From assembly GCA_013044415.1 (NCBI GenBank), contig JABEUO010000021.1, positions 1 through 6,813 of the forward strand: a DNA stretch of 6,813 nucleotides, written 5' to 3'. Positions within the stretch are counted from its first letter, which is position 1. Each line of letters starts with the position of its first letter. Below, in pieces: positions 1-6,102 of this stretch. A program made the position numbers and the translations under genes. The stretch is from Acidimicrobiaceae bacterium (GTDB lineage Bacteria > Actinomycetota > Acidimicrobiia > Acidimicrobiales > Acidimicrobiaceae). A model generated the notes under the pieces. It was not told where the DNA came from. It searched no databases and worked only from the letters and a program-made list of their open reading frames with translations.

Positions 1-103
1 CAAAGGCTTTAAAGGAAATGCTGAAAAACCCAATTTCGCCTTCCGATTAGCAGATCAATGTACCCAGCAACTCCGCTTAGGTTATATCAACGAACTGCTA
101 ATT
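1..103. other. Window edge: possible 3' end of a convergent gene, plus an inverted repeat
   Basis: No complete gene lies here. Two rightward frames entering from the left edge are open. One reads KALKEMLKNPISPSD and stops with TAG at 48-50. The other stays open until a TGA at 143-145, overlapping the 3' end of the lyase gene. The first looks more like a natural hydrophilic C-terminus and would leave a normal convergent gap of about 50 bases, but neither fragment can be assigned to a family. An exact 8-bp inverted repeat, ATTAGCAG at 46-53 and CTGCTAAT at 95-102, brackets the gap with a 41-base loop. It has no T-run, so it is not a convincing terminator. Confidence 0.25.
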
Positions 104-922
104 TCACGCTCTGGGATTCGGACCGACATAACTCGGCAGGATTGACTTCGGCATTGGTCCCTTGATCCTCGAATTAGACTGCGTCTCCTCCCAAGCATGG
201 GCTACTAGCCCAACGCTCCTGGCGAGCACAAACAGTCCCCTGGCAAGGGGGGCCGGAAATCCAAGCTCTGCGTAGACTATGGCGGTAGCCCCGTCGATAT
301 TCATCGGTATCGGCCGGGAACGCCCCTCGGATAAGTTCCGCTCTATTGCCAAGCCGGCTTCGAGATACTTACCCGAAATCGCACCTGCGGCTACCGCTTC
401 GTTTAGCATGCCGATCATCGGGTCACGCCTCGGGTCCCTCGGATGAAATCGATGGCCAAAACCGGGCAGATACTTTGTCTTTGTGCGCCAGCGACCTATA
501 ACTTTCGTGACTGCTTCGTCAAGCGATCCCGCCTCGGCCCGCTGTTCATCTATCTCGTATAGCAGTTCGACACACTGTTGGCCCGCCCCGCCATGGGTAT
601 CACCTAGTAGATTCACCCCGGTCGCTACGGCGTTGTTCAGTCCTACTCCGCAAGTAGCCGCCATCCGGGCCGCCGCTATCGATGGAGCCTGTGGCCCGTG
701 GTCAACCGACGCAACTAGCGCTGCATTGAGCAACCTGCCTTCGATTTCACTTGGTCTCCTTCGGCCCAGCATCAGTCCAATCACTGAAACGAAATCCCAC
801 TCAGCCATCAACTCCTCGATATCGTGACCCCTCAAGCGGATAGAGCCGGGCGCAATATCCGATATCTCAGTGGCCCACCACGATGCCATCTCCTGCTTAA
901 ACTCTTGCACTGAATCACTCAT
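104..922 (-). CDS. Citryl-CoA lyase-type short citrate synthase family protein
   Basis: This 272-residue protein has the citrate synthase fold and probably cleaves (or forms) a citryl-CoA-like thioester, giving an acyl-CoA and an oxo acid in the cytoplasm. Visible family landmarks are RGHDIEEL (31-38), DHGPQAPS with H75, GDTHGGAG with H110, LPGFGHRFH with H157, and NIDGATA with D210. H110, H157 and D210 match the His-His-Asp catalytic triad of citrate synthases. True citrate synthases are usually about 370-430 residues. The short length is typical of stand-alone proteins related to the citryl-CoA lyase domain of ATP-citrate lyase. The ATG at 920-922 is chosen because GGGAGAG sits 5 bases upstream. 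A TTG start at 953-955 would add 11 residues but lacks a good SD. The gene lies 73 bases downstream of the CoA-transferase on the same strand, so the two are probably co-transcribed and act in sequence. The family call is confident; the actual substrate is not known. Confidence 0.88.
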   Translation of the reverse strand: MSDSVQEFKQEMASWWATEISDIAPGSIRLRGHDIEELMAEWDFVSVIGLMLGRRRPSEIEGRLLNAALVASVDHGPQAPSIAAARMAATCGVGLNNAVATGVNLLGDTHGGAGQQCVELLYEIDEQRAEAGSLDEAVTKVIGRWRTKTKYLPGFGHRFHPRDPRRDPMIGMLNEAVAAGAISGKYLEAGLAIERNLSEGRSRPIPMNIDGATAIVYAELGFPAPLARGLFVLARSVGLVAHAWEETQSNSRIKGPMPKSILPSYVGPNPRA

Positions 923-927
923 TCGGA

Positions 928-934
928 CTCTCCC
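928..934 (-). promoter_or_regulatory. Ribosome binding site deciding the lyase start
   Basis: On the minus strand GGGAGAG is followed by 5 bases (TCCGA) and then ATG. This supports initiation at 920-922 rather than at the upstream TTG at 953-955. Confidence 0.7.
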
Positions 935-936
935 TT

Positions 937-956
937 TTTGGCCAGTATGGCCCAAA
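937..956 (-). other. Hairpin in the gap between the CoA-transferase and lyase genes
   Basis: TTTGGCC (937-943) can pair with GGCC-AAA (949-956, one bulged C at 953) around a 5-base loop. The hairpin lies just upstream of the lyase ribosome binding site. It has no T-run, so it is not an obvious terminator. It could influence mRNA stability or translation of the second gene, but that is speculative. Confidence 0.25.
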
Positions 957-995
957 CGCTCAACTTCACATCTGGCCTTCGCTGTTTTTCATGAA

Positions 996-2156
996 CTAAT
1001 CCAGGGACTCGAGTATCTCTTTAGTGTGCTCCCCCAGGATCGGTGGAGGGCCAGAAGCCTTTAATGGCATACCGTCGATCATCACCCCGTTGCCGCTAAC
1101 TCTTAGCCTGCGGCCTGGATGCTCCGGAAAAGGAACTTCGGTGAAAAACTCCCGATATGCCAATTGGTCCAACTCGACCATTTGCGGCACGGTGAGAACC
1201 CTCGCTGCTGGAACGCCAGCATCTGAAAGGATGACCTCCCACTCAGAAGCCTCTTTGCTACTTAGGCCTAGCGAAATCTCGGCGTTCAATTCGTCTCGAT
1301 TGGTCTTACGTGAATCCCTCTCCTTGAACCTCGGATCGGTTATCAGTTCCTCCCTACCGATAAGGCGACAGAGCGTCTCGAATTGCTCCTGCTTGTTAGC
1401 CGCAATGTTGACAAGGCCATTTCCCGTTGAAAAGGTTCCAGAAGGTGCCGCGGTCGCATTGTCATTTCCCATTGGACTTGGCGTCTCGCCGGTTATTAGG
1501 TAGTTTGAAACCGCCCAGCCCATCGCTGAGGCCGAAGCTTCCAGCATCGAAATATCAAGAAAGTGACCCACTCCACTCTTGGCCCTCCCTGCGAGTGCAG
1601 CGGAAATGGCCATCGCTGCTACGAGTCCTCCTACGGTATCGCAGACAGGAAAGCCGGCCCTCAATGGTGTTACGTCGCCCGAACCCGTGACACTCATCAT
1701 CCCCGAAAGGCCCTGGATAATCTGGTCATACGCTGGCCGTGATCTCATCGGACCGGTTTGACCAAAGCCTGAGATAGCACAATAGATTATCCGAGGGTTA
1801 ATTTCCTTTAACCTTTCCCATCCGAAGCCGAGGCGGTCCATGACACCTGGTCGGAAATTCTCAAGTACAACGTCAGAAGTCTCAAGTAATCTCACCATGG
1901 TCTTGCGGTTATCCTGGTCTTTTAGGTCTAGCTCTATCGACTTCTTTCCTGCATTTTGAGCAAGAAATGAGGCTCCCAAGAGTTCTGCATTCAGTTGAGA
2001 ATCAGCACCAAGCTGCCTGGCTAAGTCTCCACTATTAGGAATCTCGACCTTGATAATCTCGGCTCCGAATAGTGAAAGCTGATAACTGCAGTAAGGGCCG
2101 GCTAGCACGTTAGTCAAATCCAAAACCCTGATACCTTGCAATGGGCCACTACTCAC
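996..2156 (-). CDS. Class III CoA-transferase (CaiB/BaiF/formyl-CoA transferase family)
   Basis: The 386-residue protein is a full-length family III CoA-transferase, moving CoA from a donor thioester to a carboxylic acid in the cytoplasm. Family landmarks run in order: GIRVLDLTNVLAGPY (8-22), FGAEIIKVE (30-38), NAGKKSIELDLK (68-79), ENFRPGVMDRLG (99-110), ISGFGQTGP (128-136), and near the C-terminus GPPPILGEHTKEIL (369-382). D173 in PVCDTVGG lies where this family has its catalytic aspartate (Asp169 of formyl-CoA transferase), which forms the aspartyl-CoA intermediate. The start is GTG at 2154-2156, with AAGGAGGAGG 8 bases upstream, so translation should be strong. It lies upstream of the citryl-CoA lyase-type gene, which suggests it makes that enzyme's thioester substrate. 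Members of this family accept very different acids (formate, oxalate, carnitine, succinate, benzylsuccinate, mesaconate and others). The sequence alone does not identify donor or acceptor. Confidence 0.93.
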   Translation of the reverse strand: MSSGPLQGIRVLDLTNVLAGPYCSYQLSLFGAEIIKVEIPNSGDLARQLGADSQLNAELLGASFLAQNAGKKSIELDLKDQDNRKTMVRLLETSDVVLENFRPGVMDRLGFGWERLKEINPRIIYCAISGFGQTGPMRSRPAYDQIIQGLSGMMSVTGSGDVTPLRAGFPVCDTVGGLVAAMAISAALAGRAKSGVGHFLDISMLEASASAMGWAVSNYLITGETPSPMGNDNATAAPSGTFSTGNGLVNIAANKQEQFETLCRLIGREELITDPRFKERDSRKTNRDELNAEISLGLSSKEASEWEVILSDAGVPAARVLTVPQMVELDQLAYREFFTEVPFPEHPGRRLRVSGNGVMIDGMPLKASGPPPILGEHTKEILESLD

Positions 2157-2164
2157 TACTTTTT

Positions 2165-2174
2165 CCTCCTCCTT
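2165..2174 (-). promoter_or_regulatory. Strong ribosome binding site for the GTG-started CoA-transferase
   Basis: The minus strand reads AAGGAGGAGG, then 8 bases (AAAAAGTA), then GTG. The near-perfect anti-16S match and spacing justify the non-ATG start at 2156. Confidence 0.75.
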
Positions 2175-2207
2175 GGCCTTCGAGGCAATCCCCCTCTGTG
2201 GCTACAA

Positions 2208-2774
2208 TCAAATCTTCTGATCGACCAGCCTCTTTAGCTGCTTAGATCTGCGCTGTTCTATGTCGGCGGATAGTTGGTCGGTCCCTGCTACTTCCCGGGC
2301 CTTATCTCGACACACTGGGGCGCCGACGGTCCCAGAAGGCGAAGGATCTCCACTCCAGCCACCATCGGGTCCGCTGCTACTGTCGAATCCCGAAACGTAA
2401 CCGAAGTCCCTAGCCAACCTTTGGTTGAATTTGAAGTAAGTGCTAACCAGAAATTCGCAGCCGAGTCCTACGAAGAAGTCTTCAAAATTCGCATTACTTT
2501 CGGAAACCCTTATATTTTCCTGTGACACCACGGTGCCTCCCAGTGGATCACCATGCCTAAGACTGCGAAGCGGTGGTGAGCCTCTATCTTCAGCTGGCGA
2601 GACCGATTCAGGTAGTTTCAAAGATCGAGTCGAGCGTGCTAGAAGGTTCGGAGTACGCCACACCAGGCTGCAATCGTCTTCAGAATATCTAACTATCTCC
2701 GCAGGGTTCGCTTGGCACTCGATATCCATGCTCCGACTGGTTGTGTTTTCCGTCACAGCCGTATATGCTAGCAT
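2208..2774 (-). CDS. Hypothetical protein, unrecognised (possible orphan or decayed gene)
   Basis: This 188-codon leftward ORF ends 51 bases before the CoA-transferase start and has the same orientation. I do not recognise the product. It has no clear signal peptide or membrane segment. The middle is hydrophobic/aromatic (NFEDFFVGLGCEFLVSTYF, about residues 97-115). A Gly/Ser/Pro/Asp-rich stretch follows, and the C-terminus is highly charged (IEQRRSKQLKRL). The proposed ATG at 2772-2774 has only a weak GGTGG upstream. In favour of coding: its length, the natural mix of acidic and aromatic residues, and its place in an otherwise unexplained gap. Against: no family resemblance, a weak start signal, and overlapping open frames on the plus strand (2274-2525 and 2440-2820). 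If real, it could be the first gene of the leftward operon or a degraded regulator. Confidence 0.3.
   Translation of the reverse strand: MLAYTAVTENTTSRSMDIECQANPAEIVRYSEDDCSLVWRTPNLLARSTRSLKLPESVSPAEDRGSPPLRSLRHGDPLGGTVVSQENIRVSESNANFEDFFVGLGCEFLVSTYFKFNQRLARDFGYVSGFDSSSGPDGGWSGDPSPSGTVGAPVCRDKAREVAGTDQLSADIEQRRSKQLKRLVDQKI
2415..2427. promoter_or_regulatory. Small inverted repeat, possible operator
   Basis: CAACC, TTT, GGTTG form a perfect 5-bp inverted repeat with a 3-base spacer in the divergent spacer. Another AACC occurs about 20 bases to the right (2445-2448). A regulator site is possible from position only, and the repeat is short enough to occur by chance. Confidence 0.15.
2488..2516 (+). 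promoter_or_regulatory. Candidate sigma70-type promoter, distal, toward the aldehyde dehydrogenase
   Basis: TTCGCA (2488-2493) and TATATT (2511-2516) are separated by 17 bases. The -10 matches the consensus at five of six positions and the -35 at four. A transcript from here would have a leader of about 310 bases before the aldehyde dehydrogenase. Confidence 0.22.
2741..2769 (+). promoter_or_regulatory. Candidate sigma70-type promoter, proximal, for the aldehyde/alcohol dehydrogenase pair
   Basis: TTGTGT (2741-2746), a 17-base spacer, then TATGCT (2764-2769). Transcription would begin near 2776, giving a leader of about 60 bases before the ATG at 2837, a normal distance. The match is partial and unproven. 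Confidence 0.3.
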
Positions 2775-2836
2775 GAGTCCACCATATAGTCCCGCTATTT
2801 CATCAGACGGATCACTTTAGGGGTAAAGTAGGAGAG

Positions 2837-4306
2837 ATGGAAAGACAAAGTTCAGATATAGAAGTCCTAGCTGCACCGTCTCTCGTGGGAGGTGAGTGGG
2901 TCGAAGAAGGCGTCTGGCAGGACAGAATCGGTCCTTACCTCAAGAAGGTCGTCTCCAAGGCCCTCGTGCCAAATAGAGAAACCATCGACGAGGCACTTTC
3001 CTTTGCAAAAGCCGGCGCTAGCGTGGTCAGGCAAATGACCCCAGCCAAAAGGGCGGCAATCCTCGAGAAGGCGGCGGAACTCGCCATCACTCGGAGGGAC
3101 GAGATTGCAAAAATGCTCGCTCTTGAACTGGGTAAACCACTCAAAGATTCTCGGGGCGAGATGGTTCGCGTCGCCGACACTTTTGCAATCTGTGCCGACG
3201 AAGCCAGGAGAATGGGTGGAGAAGTGCTCGGTGCGGAAGGATGGGAGAGGGGGCGCGGCACGACCGCCTTTACTTATCGAGCTCCCGTAGGTGTCGTGTT
3301 GACAATCACACCGTTCAATGCGCCAGCCAACCTGCTTGCCCATAAGCTCGGTGCTTCATTTGCCGCTGGAAATACCACCATCGTGAAGACTCCCCCACAG
3401 GCACCCGCGGTATCAAATGCAATCGTGTCGCTGCTGTTGGATGCTGGAATGCCCTTCGAAGCCGTACAGATCCTCCATGGCGGGGCCGAAGTTGGGTCCA
3501 TCCTCGCTGGAGCCGGAGAGATATCCGCAATAAGCTTCACTGGAAGTGCGAGGGCTGGTGAACAAGTTGCGAAAACTGCAGGTCCCAAGCGTCTCGTGCT
3601 TGAACTTGGCGGAAATGCGGCCACCATTATCTGCGAAGATGCCGACTTGGAGTTGGCGGCCGAAAACTGTGCTAGGACTGGCTTCTCAAATTCGGGTCAG
3701 AGTTGCATTTCTGTCCAGAGAATCTATGTGCATGACTCAATCTTCGATTCCTTCGTTGGTTTATTAACTTCAAAGGTAAAGCAGCTCAAAATAGGCGATC
3801 CTTTGGATGAGACTACCGACGTCGGAGCGATGGTAGACGAACAGGCAGCGGAAAGGATCCGTCTTTGGACCGAGGAAGCCCGTCAGATGGGAGCTACTAT
3901 CACCACGGGCGGCACAAGGGACGGCGCAACAGTAACGCCAACCGTCATTGCCGGTCCCCCCAAAAACTCTAAGGTCATCGCCGAGGAGGCATTCGGCGCA
4001 TTGGTTGCTGCAGTTCCTTTTAGAACCTTTGAGGACGTACTGATCGAGTGCAATGAGAGCAACTATGGGCTCCAGGCGGGAATTTTCACCAATGACCTGA
4101 AAAAGGTATTTCTGGCCTGGCGTGAACTTGAGGTAGGCGGACTCGTAGTAAATGGCTCGTCAAACTACCGCCTGGATCATGCCCCATTTGGTGGAGTAAA
4201 GGACTCGGGGATAGGTAGGGAATCTCCGAGGTGGATGATTGAGGATTATACCTATGTCAAGACGCTGATGCTGAGGGGCGTCTCCATGTGGGGCGACGAA
4301 AAATGA
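2837..4306 (+). CDS. NAD(P)-dependent aldehyde dehydrogenase
   Basis: The 489-residue protein is a full-length, cytoplasmic aldehyde dehydrogenase superfamily enzyme oxidising an aldehyde to the acid (or, in some members, the acyl-CoA). Catalytic landmarks are present: TPFNAP with N161, IVKTPP with K184 for cofactor binding, FTGSARAG (234-241) in the Rossmann region, LELGGN with general base E256, GQSC with nucleophile C290, EEAFG (383-387) with E384, and PFGGVKDSGIGRE (450-462) near the C-terminus. FGA replaces the common FGP after E384. The C-terminal pattern recalls the lactaldehyde, glyceraldehyde and sulfolactaldehyde/phosphonoacetaldehyde dehydrogenase group, which favours a small polar aldehyde, but this is only a resemblance. 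AGGAG lies just 2 bases before the ATG, an unusually tight spacing. It is nevertheless the only ATG, GTG or TTG start in the open frame that keeps the N-terminus. The alcohol dehydrogenase follows after 40 bases and probably supplies the aldehyde. Confidence 0.94.
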   Translation: MERQSSDIEVLAAPSLVGGEWVEEGVWQDRIGPYLKKVVSKALVPNRETIDEALSFAKAGASVVRQMTPAKRAAILEKAAELAITRRDEIAKMLALELGKPLKDSRGEMVRVADTFAICADEARRMGGEVLGAEGWERGRGTTAFTYRAPVGVVLTITPFNAPANLLAHKLGASFAAGNTTIVKTPPQAPAVSNAIVSLLLDAGMPFEAVQILHGGAEVGSILAGAGEISAISFTGSARAGEQVAKTAGPKRLVLELGGNAATIICEDADLELAAENCARTGFSNSGQSCISVQRIYVHDSIFDSFVGLLTSKVKQLKIGDPLDETTDVGAMVDEQAAERIRLWTEEARQMGATITTGGTRDGATVTPTVIAGPPKNSKVIAEEAFGALVAAVPFRTFEDVLIECNESNYGLQAGIFTNDLKKVFLAWRELEVGGLVVNGSSNYRLDHAPFGGVKDSGIGRESPRWMIEDYTYVKTLMLRGVSMWGDEK

Positions 4307-4350
4307 AAACAAAATCTCTCAGTTCCACGAAGGAGTTAGCACGACGATGA
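4303..4350 (+). CDS. Possible 15-residue coupling mini-ORF between the dehydrogenase genes
   Basis: An ATG at 4303 opens a 15-codon frame (MKTKSLSSTKELARR) that ends with TGA at 4348-4350. It overlaps the stop of the aldehyde dehydrogenase (ATGA at 4303-4306) and the start of the alcohol dehydrogenase (ATGA at 4347-4350), so it fills the intergenic gap exactly. The AAGGAG serving the alcohol dehydrogenase is inside it. Such an arrangement could let ribosomes pass from one gene to the next by translational coupling. It has no strong SD of its own, and a 15-codon ORF can arise by chance, so its reality is doubtful. Confidence 0.2.
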   Translation: MKTKSLSSTKELARR

Positions 4351-5327
4351 GGACCCTGGCACTAGTAGAAACAGGACATGTCGAAATCATCGATGCCCCG
4401 ATTCCGAGCCCAAAACCCAACGAGGTGTTGCTTCGGATTACAGGGGTTGGCGTTTGTGGAAGCGACCTCAGCGTCTTCTTTGGTCATCGAGAGGTACCAA
4501 GCTACCCTTGGGTAATGGGCCACGAAGCCGTTGGAGTAATCGTGGAAGTTGGGAGCGACGTCACCAACAAACAGATTGGTTCTCGTGTCGTGGTTGAACC
4601 AAACTACTGCTGCATGCAATGTGCTCCATGCCTTTCCGGTCAAACCTCAGGCTGTGAAAACAGGATCATTATCGGGATGACTACTCCAGGACTACTTGCG
4701 GACTACGTGTGCGTTCCTTCAGAATTTGCCTGGGTCGCACCTACAGAACTACCAACTAGAGAACTGATCTGTCTCGAACCATATACCGTAGGAGCCGCAG
4801 CTTTTCGCAGGTCCAAAGCCAAAAGTGGTCAAAATGCCCTAGTCGTCGGGGCTGGCTCGACTGGCCTGATGCTCATCACCCTGTTAGTGGAACAAGGTTT
4901 GAATGTATATTTCATGGAACCACACGTTGCTAGGTCTGAATTAGCTAAGGATCTAGGAGCGACCGCTCACGATAGCTCTAACTTGGTTGATTACCACCAA
5001 TGCTTCGAAACTTCTGGCACCTCGGTAGGGATGGAAACGGCGCTCGAACTTGTCCACCCTGGAGGAGTTGTTACATTATTGGGACTTTCGACGGATCCAG
5101 CAAAAATAACCCCGGCTAGCGTAGTTCGAAATCGACTCACCATACGGGGATCGATGATCTACGATCACCCCATTGACTTTGCGTCAGTAATGGCCAAGCC
5201 ACCTCGATCTCTCTCAAAAATTATTCGCGGGGAGTTCCGGCTAGAAGAAGCCCAAAAGGCATTTGAAGCAGCCCGTTCAGTACCCGGAAAATCATGGATT
5301 AACTTCGAAGAAGAACAAGAAAGCTGA
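4347..5327 (+). CDS. Zinc-dependent medium-chain alcohol dehydrogenase
   Basis: The 326-residue protein belongs to the medium-chain dehydrogenase/reductase superfamily, in the sorbitol/threonine dehydrogenase-like zinc group. It would interconvert an alcohol and an aldehyde or ketone with NAD(P) in the cytoplasm. Catalytic zinc ligands are C37 (GVCGSD), H59 and E60 (GHE) and probably E144 (LEP). A structural zinc site is shown by C89, C92, C95 and C103 (C-x2-C-x2-C-x7-C). The Rossmann loop is GAGSTG (168-173). An acidic residue, E191, at the end of the second strand (YFMEP) favours NAD over NADP. The protein is slightly shorter than the usual 340-350 residues, though no motif is missing. The start ATG at 4347 has AAGGAG 11 bases upstream, slightly far, and overlaps the stop of a 15-codon mini-ORF. 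It is co-directional with the aldehyde dehydrogenase and most likely forms an alcohol-to-acid oxidation pair with it. The substrate is unknown. Confidence 0.94.
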   Translation: MRTLALVETGHVEIIDAPIPSPKPNEVLLRITGVGVCGSDLSVFFGHREVPSYPWVMGHEAVGVIVEVGSDVTNKQIGSRVVVEPNYCCMQCAPCLSGQTSGCENRIIIGMTTPGLLADYVCVPSEFAWVAPTELPTRELICLEPYTVGAAAFRRSKAKSGQNALVVGAGSTGLMLITLLVEQGLNVYFMEPHVARSELAKDLGATAHDSSNLVDYHQCFETSGTSVGMETALELVHPGGVVTLLGLSTDPAKITPASVVRNRLTIRGSMIYDHPIDFASVMAKPPRSLSKIIRGEFRLEEAQKAFEAARSVPGKSWINFEEEQES

Positions 5328-5343
5328 AACGAGGAGCTAACTT

Positions 5344-5433
5344 TTGCCATCGATTGACATAGTCACACTGCTATCCCTCGGTGAGCAGCACCTCAAGCCT
5401 GCCAGGTTCCGCCTCCGTAAAACGGCAAAATAG
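5344..5433 (+). CDS. Possible short ORF (or 5' remnant of a third operon gene) after the alcohol dehydrogenase
   Basis: A TTG at 5344 is preceded by GAGGAG (5331-5336) with an ideal 7-base gap and lies 16 bases after the alcohol dehydrogenase stop. The frame gives 29 residues beginning MPSIDIVTLLSLGEQHLKP (with TTG read as Met) and ends in a basic tail. The stop TAG is at 5431-5433, and a hairpin begins 2 bases later. The spacing is what one expects of the next gene in an operon, but the product is very short and unrecognised. It may be a truncated gene start, a small protein or chance. Confidence 0.2.
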   Translation: MPSIDIVTLLSLGEQHLKPARFRLRKTAK

Positions 5434-6073
5434 ATTCTCGAGTGGCCTCTCGAGACAAAATCCCCTTCCCCAGGGCACCACGCCAAAGTCCCCAGTCCAA
5501 ATTAATGCCCCTGGGCTGGGGACCGGCGAGGTAAAAGGCGGAGCCGCAGATGGGGAAAGGGTGTCCGCACCCGCTCAATGTATAGTCGGCATGCCTGCAG
5601 TGTTGAATGTCCGCTTACAGTCAGGCAACCTTCTACCTGGGCAGAATCTAAAACAGCCTGCCTGCTTCGGCAAACTCGGGACACGGTGGTGCTCGGTCAA
5701 TAGGCCGCCCAATTTACCCGCATCGACGTCGCAAGTTACCTACACAAGTGGACCGACGGCGCCGGTCGATAGGGCGAAAAGCAACAAGCGGTGGACGGTA
5801 AGAGGAGCGGTGCCAAGTGGCCCTGTTTCCACCCGGATGGTGAAATCCATCTAGGCATTGGCGCAGTGGCGAGAACACGCACCGGCTCACAAAGTTGCGC
5901 TCCCTTCTCTGATTTTCGCGAGTCGTGGCAGACCTACCCCGCTCGAACGAGTAGCGCATGGCGGTCTATTGCCGGTGACTCACCCAGATGTTTCGCTCGA
6001 TATAGGTCCCGAGTTTATCGGTCTTGTTGACGTGAAGAGTTGCCAGAGCCTTTGGAATGATGTGATCGCCTGA
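5363..6073 (+). pseudogene. Possible decayed gene: rightward frame interrupted by one stop
   Basis: One rightward frame is open from 5363 to a TAG at 5852-5854, then open again to a TGA at 6071-6073: 237 codons with a single internal stop. Uniform random sequence would carry about 11. The last part (HPDVSLDIGPEFIGLVDVK, roughly 5987-6043) looks protein-like, and a terminator-like hairpin starts 5 bases after the final stop. The first part is rich in Ser, Pro, Gln and Thr, which is typical of the wrong strand. An opposite-strand frame between 5371 and 5857 is broken by only two stops (5740-5742 and 5575-5577) and reads ALIWTGDFGVVPWGRG with a more natural composition. The true strand is therefore uncertain. 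I cannot assign either to a family. Confidence 0.22.
5436..5455. other. Perfect 7-bp hairpin downstream of the dehydrogenase operon
   Basis: TCTCGAG (5436-5442), loop TGGCCT, CTCGAGA (5449-5455). It begins 2 bases after the stop of the short ORF at 5344-5433 and about 110 bases after the alcohol dehydrogenase. No T-run follows on the plus strand. It could protect the mRNA 3' end or be part of a weak terminator. Confidence 0.35.
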
Positions 6074-6078
6074 TTCAG

Positions 6079-6102
6079 GGAGTTCCAGGCAACTCCATTT
6101 TT
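6079..6102 (+). terminator. Intrinsic terminator candidate
   Basis: GGAGTT (6079-6084), loop CCAGGC, AACTCC (6091-6096), followed by ATTTTT (6097-6102). The 6-bp stem is perfect and a run of five T follows almost at once. It sits 5 bases after the TGA at 6071-6073 of the interrupted rightward frame, the normal place for a terminator. It may also end transcripts read through from the dehydrogenase operon. Confidence 0.45.

Larger units (their letters stand above)
2157..2836. other. Divergent spacer of about 680 bp between the two enzyme pairs
   Basis: This spacer separates the leftward CoA-transferase/lyase pair from the rightward aldehyde/alcohol dehydrogenase pair and must hold the promoters of both. 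It is longer than needed for two promoters alone. It contains one unassigned leftward ORF (2208-2774), two rightward promoter candidates and a short inverted repeat, all listed separately. I do not recognise a regulator gene (no clear helix-turn-helix protein) and see no riboswitch motif. Confidence 0.6.

Noticed and set aside
953..955. Upstream TTG start for the citryl-CoA lyase-type protein, adding 11 residues.
   Set aside because: It has no SD, and it lies in a hairpin. The ATG at 920-922 has GGGAGAG at ideal spacing.
483..1761. Rightward ORFs of 60-159 codons across the lyase and CoA-transferase genes.
   Set aside because: They run antisense to well-supported enzymes and have low-complexity compositions without family motifs.
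2440..2820. Rightward 126-codon ORF ending 16 bases before the aldehyde dehydrogenase.
   Set aside because: Its product is rich in Ser, Pro and Arg with no recognisable motif, it has no convincing SD, and it is the antisense image of the leftward 188-codon ORF.
2867..3627. Several leftward ORFs of 70-158 codons inside the aldehyde dehydrogenase gene.
   Set aside because: They are antisense shadows of a gene whose own frame carries all the family motifs.
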